This document shows positions 43,935 through 54,235 of a stretch of 64,000 nt of DNA, in pieces. Every line of letters starts with the position of its first letter. Positions within the stretch are counted from its first letter, which is position 1. Under the pieces are notes generated by a model. That model was not told where the DNA came from. It did not search any database and saw only the letters and a list, made by a program, of their open reading frames with translations. The position numbers were made by a program, and so were the translations under genes. The DNA comes from Thozetella sp. PMI_491 (lineage: Eukaryota > Ascomycota > Sordariomycetes > Chaetosphaeriales > Chaetosphaeriaceae): assembly GCA_021432635.1 (NCBI GenBank), contig MU270025.1, forward strand, positions 827,244-891,243, written 5' to 3'.

Positions 43935-45708
43935 GTGGATGGTGAGGCTTGAAGTGCAAATTGCTTTGCGGATGAGCCAGGGAACTCCCTGAAGAGCTAG
44001 GGTCGGCTCGGGGCTGTCAGAGAGGGTTTTATTCTGCGATAAACATTAATTTTGAGATGTTCACAATATTTCAGATGTCGCCGAGGTCAGCAATACGAAG
44101 GTAGGGCCTTGATTTATAACCTCAACTGCCGACAAGATCTACTTCATGAAATGGGGTTAGAACGCACCAGTTTCCATGAGCCGGTCAGATCGCGTATCGT
44201 CTTATTCTCCGGTGCGGCCATTCTAGGGTTCCTAAAACCAAGCACTGAGGTTTGGATAGCGGTTAGTCGTGGTATATTTGAAGTGATTCTGGCTGAGTTC
44301 GGCGCCTTGGTCCAATCGACTTTGGCTTAGGAAGTTGCAGCGCCAAGGCCAGATTTGGAGGCGACAGAAGTTGGGCTTTTATACCACCAGGTGCTAATCA
44401 CAAGACCACCGCCTGAGCACTAATGCGAATTACATTTAGGGAAGCACTATTGGCAATAAATCTAAACACCAATCGAGTCTAGGAAGATGCCCAATTATTC
44501 CGCTAAGCCTTTAATACTTTTTTAGAGGTGGTGTCGCAGGCGCGCTGGCAAGATTCGGGCTAGCTGAATCAGGCTCTCTGGCCAATACAAATGTCCATGC
44601 CTTCTTCTCATAGGTGAAAAGGCTAGTGTCACATCCCAGCTGACAGCTGAAAATGCTGTCAGACCAAGGTAGATAACATAACTTTCCTCGGCACGGCCGT
44701 GGGCCGGGAACCGTTCGTGCAGCCGTCGCAAGCATTGAAACACGTGAAATAGAACAGCCCAGTTAGCTAACGGCCAGCTTACCAGCTAATAGAACACACA
44801 AACAGATGATAGTTTCTCTTATATCCAAAATCGCGGCCAATGCACTCTATAATGCGCGGTTTCGTTCTATCCTTTTGCTCATATCGTAGTTTGTACTACA
44901 CGGCTAGTAGTGCAGTCCCCTATTTATGTTTTGCTTTGGTAGGAGCGGAGTTTTCTTGCATAGTCAAGTCCCCGTCCTGAGCTATGAGGATGGGTCGATT
45001 GGAACTAGTATAGCCCTACATGAGTTTTAACTTAATCCGTAGCACATTACAGCCAAGACAAGGAAATGATCGCTTGTGAGAAGCTGTAGTTCAGATATAC
45101 CGTCCTACATAGGGCATGGGTCTTGTATACCTCAGGTTGACGTTGATTTAAACTCTTGTGGAACCAGAGTACACTTGTTGAATATGACACCTACCGAGGA
45201 AAAGATCCATAAGACATGGACCAGAGCGGGGCCCTGTGGGATTACTGAAATCCTGCTAGACCGAATATATTGGATAGATGCCTTACTTTCCTTTGGGACT
45301 TTCTAACCGTCGAAACATTATGACGTAATATATCTCTTGTTCATGCAAGCCCAGCCGTTAGAACCACTGGGCGAGTCGAGCAGAGGTGCCGGGACGGAGA
45401 TGTCGGCCGAGAGAATAGGAAATGTGGGCGGTATTACGGAGGCTGAGCTCCCTGGTCGGCTTAACTCCTAGGAGCCATCGACGCTGTATAAAAATTTTAT
45501 CCTCATGACGGTATATATAAGACTAGATGAGTACGCGAGTAATGTTCCCGCAGCCTAAATTTGAGTATTTACCTTTCTATCTAGGGTTCTTCGCAAAAGC
45601 AAAGGACATTACAGAGTCGATCTAAACTAATATAAATATGTCAAAGAGCAGGTGGAATGCCGCGAGGCAGACATCTAACCCTATTGAGGTCATAAATTAT
45701 GACGGTGC
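43935..45708. other. Gene-poor stretch
   Basis: About 1.8 kb. Frames at 44052-44330, 44511-44743 and 45076-45306 look like chance. The left end is the promoter of the small conserved gene, the right end the 3' flank of the MFS pump. Confidence 0.5.
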
Positions 45709-47675
45709 TCAGGCATCTGCCTTCACGGTACGGTCAGGCTTCGGCTGTATGTCTTTCCGTACACTCTTCCATTCCATGAAAATCGGGGCAAAGATAGATA
45801 GAGAAGCCATGGTGATAGAAATTATCGACACGTCGTTGATGGCTGTATTGTAGGCACCGAGTGCTTCTGGCACATGACTTGGGTAGAGCTCGGCCATTTT
45901 CTGGCGCACATCTGAAGCGCCGATGCTGATAATCGTGGAAGGGTCGACGTTGGGAATTGTACGGGAGAGATTTTTCATGAGTGAGGTCTGGAAGATGCTC
46001 TGTGCAACGGAAAGAAATATGCTGCTCGAAAGTGTCTGGCCGAAAATCAAAAGCGAGCTTCCAAGGGCAATGTCGCGGCCGGCGAGGGTAGTCTGCGGGA
46101 CCATCAGGTAAGTTTGCACACCTGCCCCAAATCCTATTCCAAAGAGAACAAGAGAGGCAGCCCTGCATAAGAGTTAGATTTTAGCTACCGAAATGATCTA
46201 TACACGAGAAGTGGTCAAGAAAGGCTTACCAGAACGGCGTCGAAGTCGACAAGTTGAACGTGTATATGAGGCCAGCGGCAATCGAGCACAAGGTAGCTGA
46301 TATGTACTGTTGAGGCACATAGTGCCCAACTCGGCCCGTCTGATGTCTGTCAGTCAAAAATGCTTCAATTATCGGACAGCGGATGAGACCCACAGCTGCT
46401 CCGGATATAATACTGGCGACTGACTGGGATACTGTCAGAGGTAATAGATTGACTCCTGACTGCGTTGCAGACACGTCCTGGATAACCTGGAACCAAGTCG
46501 GAACGTAATATACGACTATAAACATGGATGCTGGGAGACAGAAACAGCCCCAAGTAGCTGCTGCCATGGAGCGTTGCTTGATGATGTGGCTCGGCACCGT
46601 CGCCTTCTCTCCATTTCTTAATTCTCGAATCGCCCAAACAAGGAAGAGAAGACCAAAAAGGCAAATTAGCAGGATGATTCGCCAGTTGTTCCATGGGTAG
46701 GTAACACCACCCCATTGAAGGGCGAGAAGGAGGCAGACAATAGAGGGGAAGATAATTAGCGCGCCAAAGAGGTCGGCTTTGCGGAAAAATGCAATAGCGC
46801 CGTCTCGCCAAGTTTTTGACATCCTGTCCGCGTCGGGATTTGAGAATTTGGCAAACAAGAGAATGCCGATTATGGTGACGCCACCAACTGGCAGATTGAT
46901 CCAGAAGCACCATCGCCAGGTCAAATGCTGAGTGAAGGCGCCGCCGATCAGCGGACCGAAGGCCTGAGAAACTGTCATGCCACTGGCAATTATGGCCATG
47001 TATTTCGGTCGAGAATGAAGCGGAATTATGCTAGTCAGAATCTTTGGACGAGTGATCGGTGAGCGCAACAGTTCGTTGAGTGTAGTACAGGGACATATTC
47101 ACCATCAAACTTCCAGTAAAGAGTCCCGCTGAGCCAACGCCAGCTACCGCGCGCCCGATTATCAGAGCCATCGAAGTCGGCGCCAGGGCGCAAACAATAG
47201 AGCCAAGCTCGAAGATGGCGAGGGCCGATAGGAACACCGGTTTTGTTGAGAACTCTGCATATAGCTTGCCATAGAATAGCTGAAAGCAACTCGATGTAAG
47301 GATATAAGCGGAGCCATACCAGCCAATGTCGTCGAGAGAATGGAATTCGCTTGTGATGGTTGGAATGGCAGTCGACACAATGGAGCGGTCCTGGGAGCAA
47401 AGGCGTCAGATAAGTAGGGATGAGCTCTCCAAACAGCCGTGACGTACCAAACCCGTGCAGATGCCAACCAGGAAGAGACAAAACACCAGGATGGCTAGCG
47501 GTATGCCAGCCAGATATCCGGTGTTCTGTGTCGGCTGCTCTGCTGGCGTGGCTGAGTCGATCGGGTCAGAAGCGGTCGCTGCTACGGGCGCCTCATGGCC
47601 TGCGTTGTTCCTTTGTGCCTCGGAGCTTTCCCTTGTACTCGTTCCACTAGATTCTGCCTTTCCTGTGGAGGTCAT
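45709..47675 (-). CDS. MFS efflux pump, 14-helix DHA2 type
   Basis: A 576-residue pump in five exons: 47448-47675, 47089-47390, 46394-47030, 46230-46339 and 45709-46162. The introns are 57, 58, 54 and 67 bp. The third is a multiple of three and leaves the frame open if retained. Splicing restores [19 protein letters not shown] (helix 1 drug:H+ signature), [26 protein letters not shown] (helix 5 and loop) and [14 protein letters not shown]. The donor of intron 2 (CT|GTACTA) is the weakest junction. An ATG at 47705 would add ten residues. Such pumps export toxic metabolites or drugs, often the product of a neighbouring pathway. It is divergent from a Zn2Cys6 regulator, which probably controls it. 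Confidence 0.9.
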
Positions 47676-48193
47676 AACGCTTATATAATTAACCAGCGAG
47701 GACACTGTGGATTATTGCCGACTATCAGCTGGCAAACATGAAGAAACGCGTATATGCCGGTATGGGGGAAAGAGAATGGTGTCTTGATACCGAAGCATTA
47801 TCGTGATGAACAGGGACAGGAAGCGCCTTTTTAAACATTTCGACCTCGGCGAGCCGGCCGAATGGCCTAGTCGACTGGTACAATTTCCGAGTTGCTGTTT
47901 ACTTGCATCAAGGGGCGATTCGGGGAATCGGGGAAACTTTTAGAAGGCCGAGAACTGGGGCTAGCTTTAATCGGGATAGCTCAGGCGCCCCACTGAATCA
48001 TCGCCATGGCGGGTGGTGGTGGCATCGGACAAATGAAATCAGTGACATTTCCCCGACCAACTACCTCTCGGGGTCCTTTTTGCACTCAGCATCCGCATCG
48101 GCACAGTCGGGACGATTCCCCCTCTTCCGTGCCGAAATAACGCTGAACTAGAGTTTCGTTCCTAGAATCCGCCGATCCGACCAGCCATCGGGG
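47676..48193. promoter_or_regulatory. Bidirectional promoter, pump/regulator
   Basis: About 500 bp between the pump start and the regulator start. It contains a CGG-N4-CCG palindrome at 47847-47856 and a CGGGGAATCGGGG direct repeat near 47925. These triplets are of the kind bound by Zn2Cys6 dimers, so autoregulation and pump control are plausible but unproven. Confidence 0.5.
47847..47856. promoter_or_regulatory. Candidate Zn2Cys6 site CGG-N4-CCG
   Basis: CGGCGAGCCG, an inverted CGG pair with a 4-bp spacer, sits in the shared promoter about 170 bp from the pump ATG and about 340 bp from the regulator ATG. Short motifs like this also occur by chance. Confidence 0.35.
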
Positions 48194-50467
48194 ATGGAAG
48201 GTCCTACGCTTTTAAACTCTGGAGCCACGCTGACCTCGACCAAGCGCGCGTGCTTCAACTGTGCGAAGTCTAAGCTTCGCTGCGTCTGGACACCTGTACC
48301 CGAGACAGCGGCCTCAAAGGAGCGCGAAGTGACAGATGCAACGAGGGGCAGAGATGATAGTACTTCTAGAAGCTGCAAAAGGTACCCGCTTTGATAGCGC
48401 TGTTTCTTCACGCTGCCAAGACGAAAAATATCGTATTTACTCGCCCTGCAGATGTACGGCCCAAGGACTCAGGTGCTGGATTGCGGAGGCTGGGAAGAGA
48501 GGCCCGCGGACAACAGCAATTATTAACAAAAAGTAGATACTCATGTTCTCTCTGCCTAGCGACCCCTGCACCCTCGAGCTGATGAATCGGAAGGAACACC
48601 AGTGCCCGTGTTGGCCAATTAGAAGATAAAATTGACAGCCTCATGTCTCTTCTCGGCGCCAACAATCCAACCCAGAATAGCCCAGATAGTCATACGACAT
48701 CTCGCTCAGTGATACCAATCTCGCCGGAGAACCAGCAGCAAGTCCTAACACCACCATCCCCCATCTCGTCAGGTGCTATAGAAATAAGCCCTGGTCGCTT
48801 TATATCATCCCGACGCGCAAACGATGTCATCGAGAAGTACCGCAAAACTATCGTTCCTATCTTCCCATTCGTACCTCTGGATGAGCAAATAAACGCCGAC
48901 GAGTTGTTCAGAGACACTCCGATTCTCTTCCGAACGCTAGTGGAGATAGTTGCGTCCGCAGGCGAAAGTGATCCCTTGTTTCCCCAGTGGTTTCGCTCAA
49001 CGGTGGCCATGGAGCTAGTTGTCAAGCGGAAACCGAGCTTGGAGCTACTACAAGCCATTATACTGCTGATAGTAGGGTATGATTGGAGCCCTTAAGTTGC
49101 ACCGTTTGTAAGGCTTATTTGGACCCCATACAGGAACCGCTTTCATGGCGCCGAGAACGCATTTTCTGACATCCTGCACCTGGCCGTCGGAGTAGCGGCC
49201 GATCTCGGGCTCAGTCGTTCTCCTTACTATCAACGAATGATCCCATCAGAGTTGTTAGAAGCTGCTCTTGCTCGGGTTCAGAGGACCAGACCGCAGAGGG
49301 AGCATACGAATATGGAGATAAGGGCGGTTTTCGGTCTTTTTCTCATCACCTCCCGGTGCGTGGCCCGGCCCTTTCCTCTCCTTTCTGCGCCTTTTGCTAA
49401 ATTGGAACTTCTTCAACAGGGCATTTATAAGTGCCAGAGAACCTCTCGCAGTCCCGTTCACGACGTACATGGCGCAGTATTTTGACTCCTTGTCAGCTCA
49501 GCGGGAACTACCTACCGACCATTTCCTCATTGCTATCATCAGGTTGCAGAGGCTCGCAGTGCGCATCGCTTCGACATTCACTCACCCAAAGCAGGATGAA
49601 TGCGCCCCGGCAATCTTCAATGAGTCGATATACATGACTATTAGGAGCTTTGAGAAGGAAATAGATGCATGCGCCGATGAAACTCGGAGTTTTGGGTTAC
49701 CGGAACAAGCCCAAGGCGAGCCTATACTTAATTGAACTCCTTTGACATTTACGCTAACCAACGGTTTAGGCCTATACCGCGTTCACTTCAACACTGTGAA
49801 AGCCCGCCTGTATGAATCGGCTATCTTTCTCGCCGTACCTTCGCCTAACCCGGCTCCAACCCTCCGGCCCGAGATTTTATGGTCATGTTTACGCAGCTGT
49901 ATCGATGTGGTTGACGTGTTGGTCACCCTCCCGGACCAAGACATCCTCTTTGCCCCGGCTATACCCACGACGCACGCCGGCTTTGCCAACATCACGATGA
50001 GTCGACTATTATTCCTTGATGCACCCGACTGGGATTCACGGCTTGCAAGGCAGACTACCAATTTTCCTCTTCGAGGTCGCCAGCTTTCTGAAAAATTCGG
50101 GGCTTGTGAGCAGGCAGTTGGCATTAAGATGTTTGAAACAGCCGAGGATGTGAATACCACGCAACAACCCGCCTCGGAGACTCCCACGTCTATATTCGCC
50201 ATCAACCGCGCAAGATTAATTTGGGCCACAGATTGGTATAATGCGAAGCTCATCGCTGCTGAGACCCCACAACCAAACGTCTCCGCACCTGTCGGGTACA
50301 ACCCGATTATCGACCCGCCGGCTCACAGTCTCTACAACAGCCAAGATCTAGTCCCTCCAGATCATATGTTTTTTCAGGGCGATAACGTTTCGTTGCAGGA
50401 TCCACTAGCTCCAGAATTTGCTAAGACATGGATGGGATTTGATGGATTTACGCTCTGGGGTGTCTAG
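48194..50467 (+). CDS. Zn(II)2Cys6 transcription factor with six exons
   Basis: A 652-residue regulator from exons 48194-48381, 48452-48532, 48603-49076, 49134-49355, 49420-49715 and 49770-50467; phases close exactly. The zinc cluster is CFNCAKSKLRC...CKRCTAQGLRC, with its second half in exon 2. The loop between cysteines 3 and 4 is 30 residues, much longer than usual. A coiled coil follows (ARVGQLEDKIDSLMSLLG). The middle region (FRTLVEIVASAGESDPLFPQWF, AVGVAADLGLSRSP) matches the fungal-specific domain of pathway regulators. Intron 5 appears to be a GC-AG intron (GCGAGC...TTTAG); no GT donor in the right phase is convincing there. Its position, divergent from an MFS pump, suggests a local regulator. 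Confidence 0.85.
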
Positions 50468-50944
50468 AAACCGTCTCTTGGCAACTCATTGCCTTAGGTT
50501 CTTGTCGTGGTATCACTTGGAGGCTAGTTGGATTGGGCTGGACACAAGAACAGCGGTACAATGCAACAACTGTTTATTTGTTAACATAGGAGTTAAAAGT
50601 CACTGTCTGCATAAGAAATGGAATTGACCCAGATACAGGTGAGTTTACAGGGCCAACGTGGAGCCAAATGGGCCAACATGGAGCCAAATGAGCCAAGAAC
50701 ATGCCTACAGAGCTATTTATTGACTTTTAAGCCCTCACACCTGACCGGCCGCCTCTGTACTGTACCAAGCTAAAAATCATACCCGAGGGTGAATTGTACA
50801 AGTGACAGTCATATAATTGGCCAGTGTACTGCATGTGGAGCATTGAATCACCACTCAGATCCGAGATAAGTGCAGTTTCTGTGGCATCTATAGCTGCGTC
50901 CCAACTCGCTCCACTTCATCAACTTTAGACCCAGCACGATTATC
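50468..50944. other. Intergenic with short tandem duplication
   Basis: Promoter of the FAD oxidoreductase. It includes the 20-bp tandem duplication at 50651-50690. No gene is seen. Confidence 0.55.
50651..50690. repeat. 20-bp tandem duplication
   Basis: Two adjacent 20-bp copies (GGCCAACGTGGAGCCAAATG and the same with A for G at position 8), followed by a partial third (AGCCAAGAACATG). It lies about 260 bp upstream of the FAD oxidoreductase start. The CCAA core resembles CCAAT-type elements but lacks the final T. Confidence 0.7.
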
Positions 50945-52354
50945 ATGGAGACCGACTCATTCATCATCGTTGGCTCCGGCGTGTTTGGAGCCTCTACTGC
51001 GCTGTATCTCGTCAGGAAGCATCCAAATGCGCACACCCGTCTCATAGACCGCGATGCCTACACCGCGCCAACTCGCGTCGCCGCTTCTTGGGACTGGAAC
51101 AAAGTCGTGCGCGCTGACTACAACGACATCGTATACACGCGGCTGGCTCTTGAGGCCCGAGAGCTCTGGAAGAATGACGCGGTGTGGCGGGACTTCTACC
51201 ATGAAAGCGGTATCTACTGGATCTCCAAGACGGGGTTCGCCGAGACTGTTATGAAAAACTTTGAGGAGTTAGGAGTGGATGCTAACCTGCAGTCTTGCCC
51301 GGTGGATGAGGCGAAGGCGATGTACAACGGTGTATTTTCTGACGCAGACTACAGTGGTGTCAAAAATGTTCTGCTGAACAAGATAAGCGGGTATGCCGAC
51401 GCAAAGGAGGCCTTGCGAAACACAATCCAGATGGCCGTGTCGCTTGGCGTCGAGTATACCGAGGCCGAAGTATCGGCCTTGGTTCTCGAGGACGGCGACG
51501 CGGGGGCTTGCAAAGGGGTATCCACGCATGATGGCAGAACTTTTGAAGCCAACCACATAATCCTCTCTACCGGGGCGTACACCATGAAGCTTTTGGCTGA
51601 TAGCGCACCGTACCGCCCGTCGCTCCATGCTGGCAAGCGGATCATCGCCGCTGCAGTCGGGGAAGCCATCGCTCCGCTAAATGAAGAGCTCTCGGGTGCT
51701 CTGCGCAACACGCCGGTGGTCGTCCAGGAGAATCCGACAGAGAGAGGCAAGCCCCAGCACCTGAGCAATGAGAAGGAATTTATTAACCCCTGGATAGGAG
51801 CAAGCAACGGTTACCTCCCGCCGAATAAGGACAACGTGCTCAAATTTTGGGGGCAGTACATCTTCAGCAATACTCTCGACCACCCCGCCTCTGGCCAGTC
51901 ATTTTCCATGCCGCCGCCTGGGCCAAACTACGACCAATGGAACGTGCCAAAGTCACTCCGGGATGACGTTGATTTGCAAACAAGGCAATCCTGGGAAACC
52001 TGGGAGCGCAAGTCAAGTCTAGCACGTACCGACTCTGCTGGTATGCCCGTGCCCTGGTTCCACATGCTGGCCCCTTTTTGCCCGCACTGACATAAAATCA
52101 GGGAGGCCCTGACGCCGAGCGAGGACTTCATCGTATCACCCCATACGTCCTGCCCGAACCTTTACATTGCGACATGCGGTTCCTTTCATGGGTTCAAGTT
52201 TCTGCCCGTCCTTGGCAAGTATGTAGTTGAGATGTTGGATGGCGCACTGGAACCTGAATTAGTGAGAAAGTGGGCATGGGACCGACCACTGCCCGGGACA
52301 GAACACAATGTCGTGTGGCCGAGGAAAGAGCTCCGAAATCTCCTAGATGCATAA
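50945..52354 (+). pseudogene. FAD-dependent amine/sarcosine-oxidase-like gene, apparently frameshifted
   Basis: A DAO/sarcosine-oxidase-type flavoprotein of about 440 residues. The N-terminal FAD motif is FIIVGSGVFGASTALYLVRKH. Later come ILSTGAYT and, in the last exon, NLYIATCGSFHGFKFLPVLGKYVVEM, the covalent-FAD region of fructosyl-amine and saccharopine oxidases. Exon 1 reads cleanly to LRDDVDLQTRQ (about 51988). The conserved RLCWEALTPSEDF is then found one frame over and is created by splicing a 61-bp intron (52041-52101). No intron can bridge the two frames, so a one-base shift at about 51985-52020 is likely, by mutation or sequencing error. If real, the product loses its flavin-binding C-terminus. 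It follows the Zn2Cys6 regulator on the same strand and may belong with the pump. Confidence 0.75.
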
Positions 52355-52603
52355 GTTTCGGGTGGAATTTGAGGAATAATCATCTTCTGAAATGCACATG
52401 GAATCTTTCGGGCGCTGTTTAGTGTAGAAAGCAGTTAGATAAGTACAGTTCTCGCTATTCTCGTGATCATATACACTCGCATTAGTTATGTACAACTACA
52501 TGACTGCCGATAGGGTTTCATCTGCGTCAAATCTAGGCAGCGACGTTCCCTAGCACAGTCTTCTAAGGCCCGCTGCCTCCACCACCGGTCAACCGCCTTT
52601 TCC

Positions 52604-54235
52604 CTATACGTACTCCCTGTAAGGAGGGAGAGCATCGACTAAGGCCATACCTTTGTCGGTGAACATGTCAATGAGACCCTTCTTGTCGTCGAGGAACAAT
52701 TCGGGAATGACGTAGGTGGGGTCATCCCATGACGAGAAGTGGCTCTCCAAGACCAGGCGGCGCATGAGGATGTCATCGTACACAACGCGCCGGCAGTCGT
52801 CCTCCATGTTATGGGCCTGCATCAGAGTAATGAGCAGGAAGCCTTCGAAGATCATGGTCGGTGTGTTGCACAGGAGCTGCCCGGTCTCGGTCCACTGCAT
52901 AGCGGATGCCACACCGATGAGGGCAAATGTGGCAAAGATAGAACCATAGCTAGCTGCCGTAGACCCGCAGACGTGGCCGATCTTTGCACTGATGCGCTGG
53001 TTCAGCGACCTCTTCGTCGGCTTTGGTGTCGAAGGCATGTCGATGTCCAACAGCCGGAAGAGCTTGAAGTCTTGGTCGATCAGGCGCTCAAAATGCTGGT
53101 TTGTCAGGGCAGCCTCCCGGTGGTCGACGTTTTTCATGACGAAACCGTCGATAAAACCCATCAATCCGGTATAAGTACCAATTATTAAGAACCAGTTGTC
53201 ATCAAACTCCATGGGTTCACCGACAGCGAGCCAGGCAGCAAAGACGAAGCAAGAGATGACGACGCCGATTGAGCCACCAAAGATGAAAGCATAGGTATCA
53301 AGACCCCGAGTTGCACGTGTATGCTTGGGTGGTGTGCTAATGACAAGAGGGTTGGGCTCCCTATTGCCAGTCATCTTCCGGAGCTCCGTCTCAATCTCGG
53401 AATCGATAAGGTCGATACTATTGATGCAGCGCTCGAGACGATTGTCATGCTGCTGACGGATATTCTGGAGAAACATGGTCGTCAAGGTAATCTCGAGAGC
53501 GGTAGCCGTGTTGACATCCAGCTGCCAAGTATCGGAGAATTCCAGCGGGATACCCGAGAAGACCCAGCCGATGATGCCGAGCCAGTAGATACCAAGGAAG
53601 ATCAGGGACCCCACTGCGGCCGAGACCCAGTTGGAGAACTTGTCGAGAAAGTCTTCCGAGGTCTGCAGTGAAGCCAGGATGTCGGCCCTTAGGCGGTGCT
53701 TGTTGAGCTTGAGCTGGGCACGGTGCTCGGGCGTCAGGGACCGCAGCATCCTCTCGTTGGACTCGCTACGCGAGATCAGCGAGCAGATGCGGTTCAAGAC
53801 ACCGCGGCACGAGGACTGCTGCTGGCGCATGAGCAGTGTGGCAGAGATGTAGGCCTGGATCGAGGACACGTCTTGAAGAATGACCTGCCACGTATCCGTC
53901 GGCCCGGACACCACACCCCAGACACCCCAAGCGACGAGGAGCAGCACAGTGACGAGCAGCGCCCAGCGCGAGCCCGCCACTCTGACGGCCACATCGAGCG
54001 CGCTGACCTTGGGCTTCTCCACTCTTGGCGGGAGGACATCTGGAGCTTCATCCTCTCCCCCTAGGGCTATCCATGACTTCTCGTCTCGATGGATGTGGGC
54101 TTTCTCCGGGGGCACCAGGATGGTCGCCGCTGCGATCAGGGAGGGTGCCGCGGCCTGTGTCTTGTACTGATTGTCGGGGGCGGTTCGAAGTTCGTGGAAG
54201 AAGTTCCTCACCCCCTGGACAGGTGACCACCCCAT
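52604..54235 (-). CDS. fet4: Low-affinity iron permease, Fet4 family
   Basis: A 543-residue single-exon plasma-membrane protein, close to the usual Fet4 length. It starts MGWSPVQGVRNFFHELRTAP. About six to eight membrane segments are visible, in pairs: WALLVTVLLLVAWGVWGVV, SLIFLGIYWLGIIGWVF, FIFGGSIGVVISCFVFAAWLAVG and SIFATFALIGVASAM. The family repeat shows as WQVILQDVSSIQAYISATLLMRQQ, WQLDVNTATALEITLTTMFLQNIRQQHDNRLE and LLCNTPTMIFEGFLLITLMQAHN. In yeast, Fet4 imports Fe(II) and also Cu, Zn and Mn at low affinity. The gene is convergent with the FAD oxidase gene. No GATA-rich iron-regulator site was looked for systematically. Confidence 0.9.
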   Translation of the reverse strand: MGWSPVQGVRNFFHELRTAPDNQYKTQAAAPSLIAAATILVPPEKAHIHRDEKSWIALGGEDEAPDVLPPRVEKPKVSALDVAVRVAGSRWALLVTVLLLVAWGVWGVVSGPTDTWQVILQDVSSIQAYISATLLMRQQQSSCRGVLNRICSLISRSESNERMLRSLTPEHRAQLKLNKHRLRADILASLQTSEDFLDKFSNWVSAAVGSLIFLGIYWLGIIGWVFSGIPLEFSDTWQLDVNTATALEITLTTMFLQNIRQQHDNRLERCINSIDLIDSEIETELRKMTGNREPNPLVISTPPKHTRATRGLDTYAFIFGGSIGVVISCFVFAAWLAVGEPMEFDDNWFLIIGTYTGLMGFIDGFVMKNVDHREAALTNQHFERLIDQDFKLFRLLDIDMPSTPKPTKRSLNQRISAKIGHVCGSTAASYGSIFATFALIGVASAMQWTETGQLLCNTPTMIFEGFLLITLMQAHNMEDDCRRVVYDDILMRRLVLESHFSSWDDPTYVIPELFLDDKKGLIDMFTDKGMALVDALPPYREYV

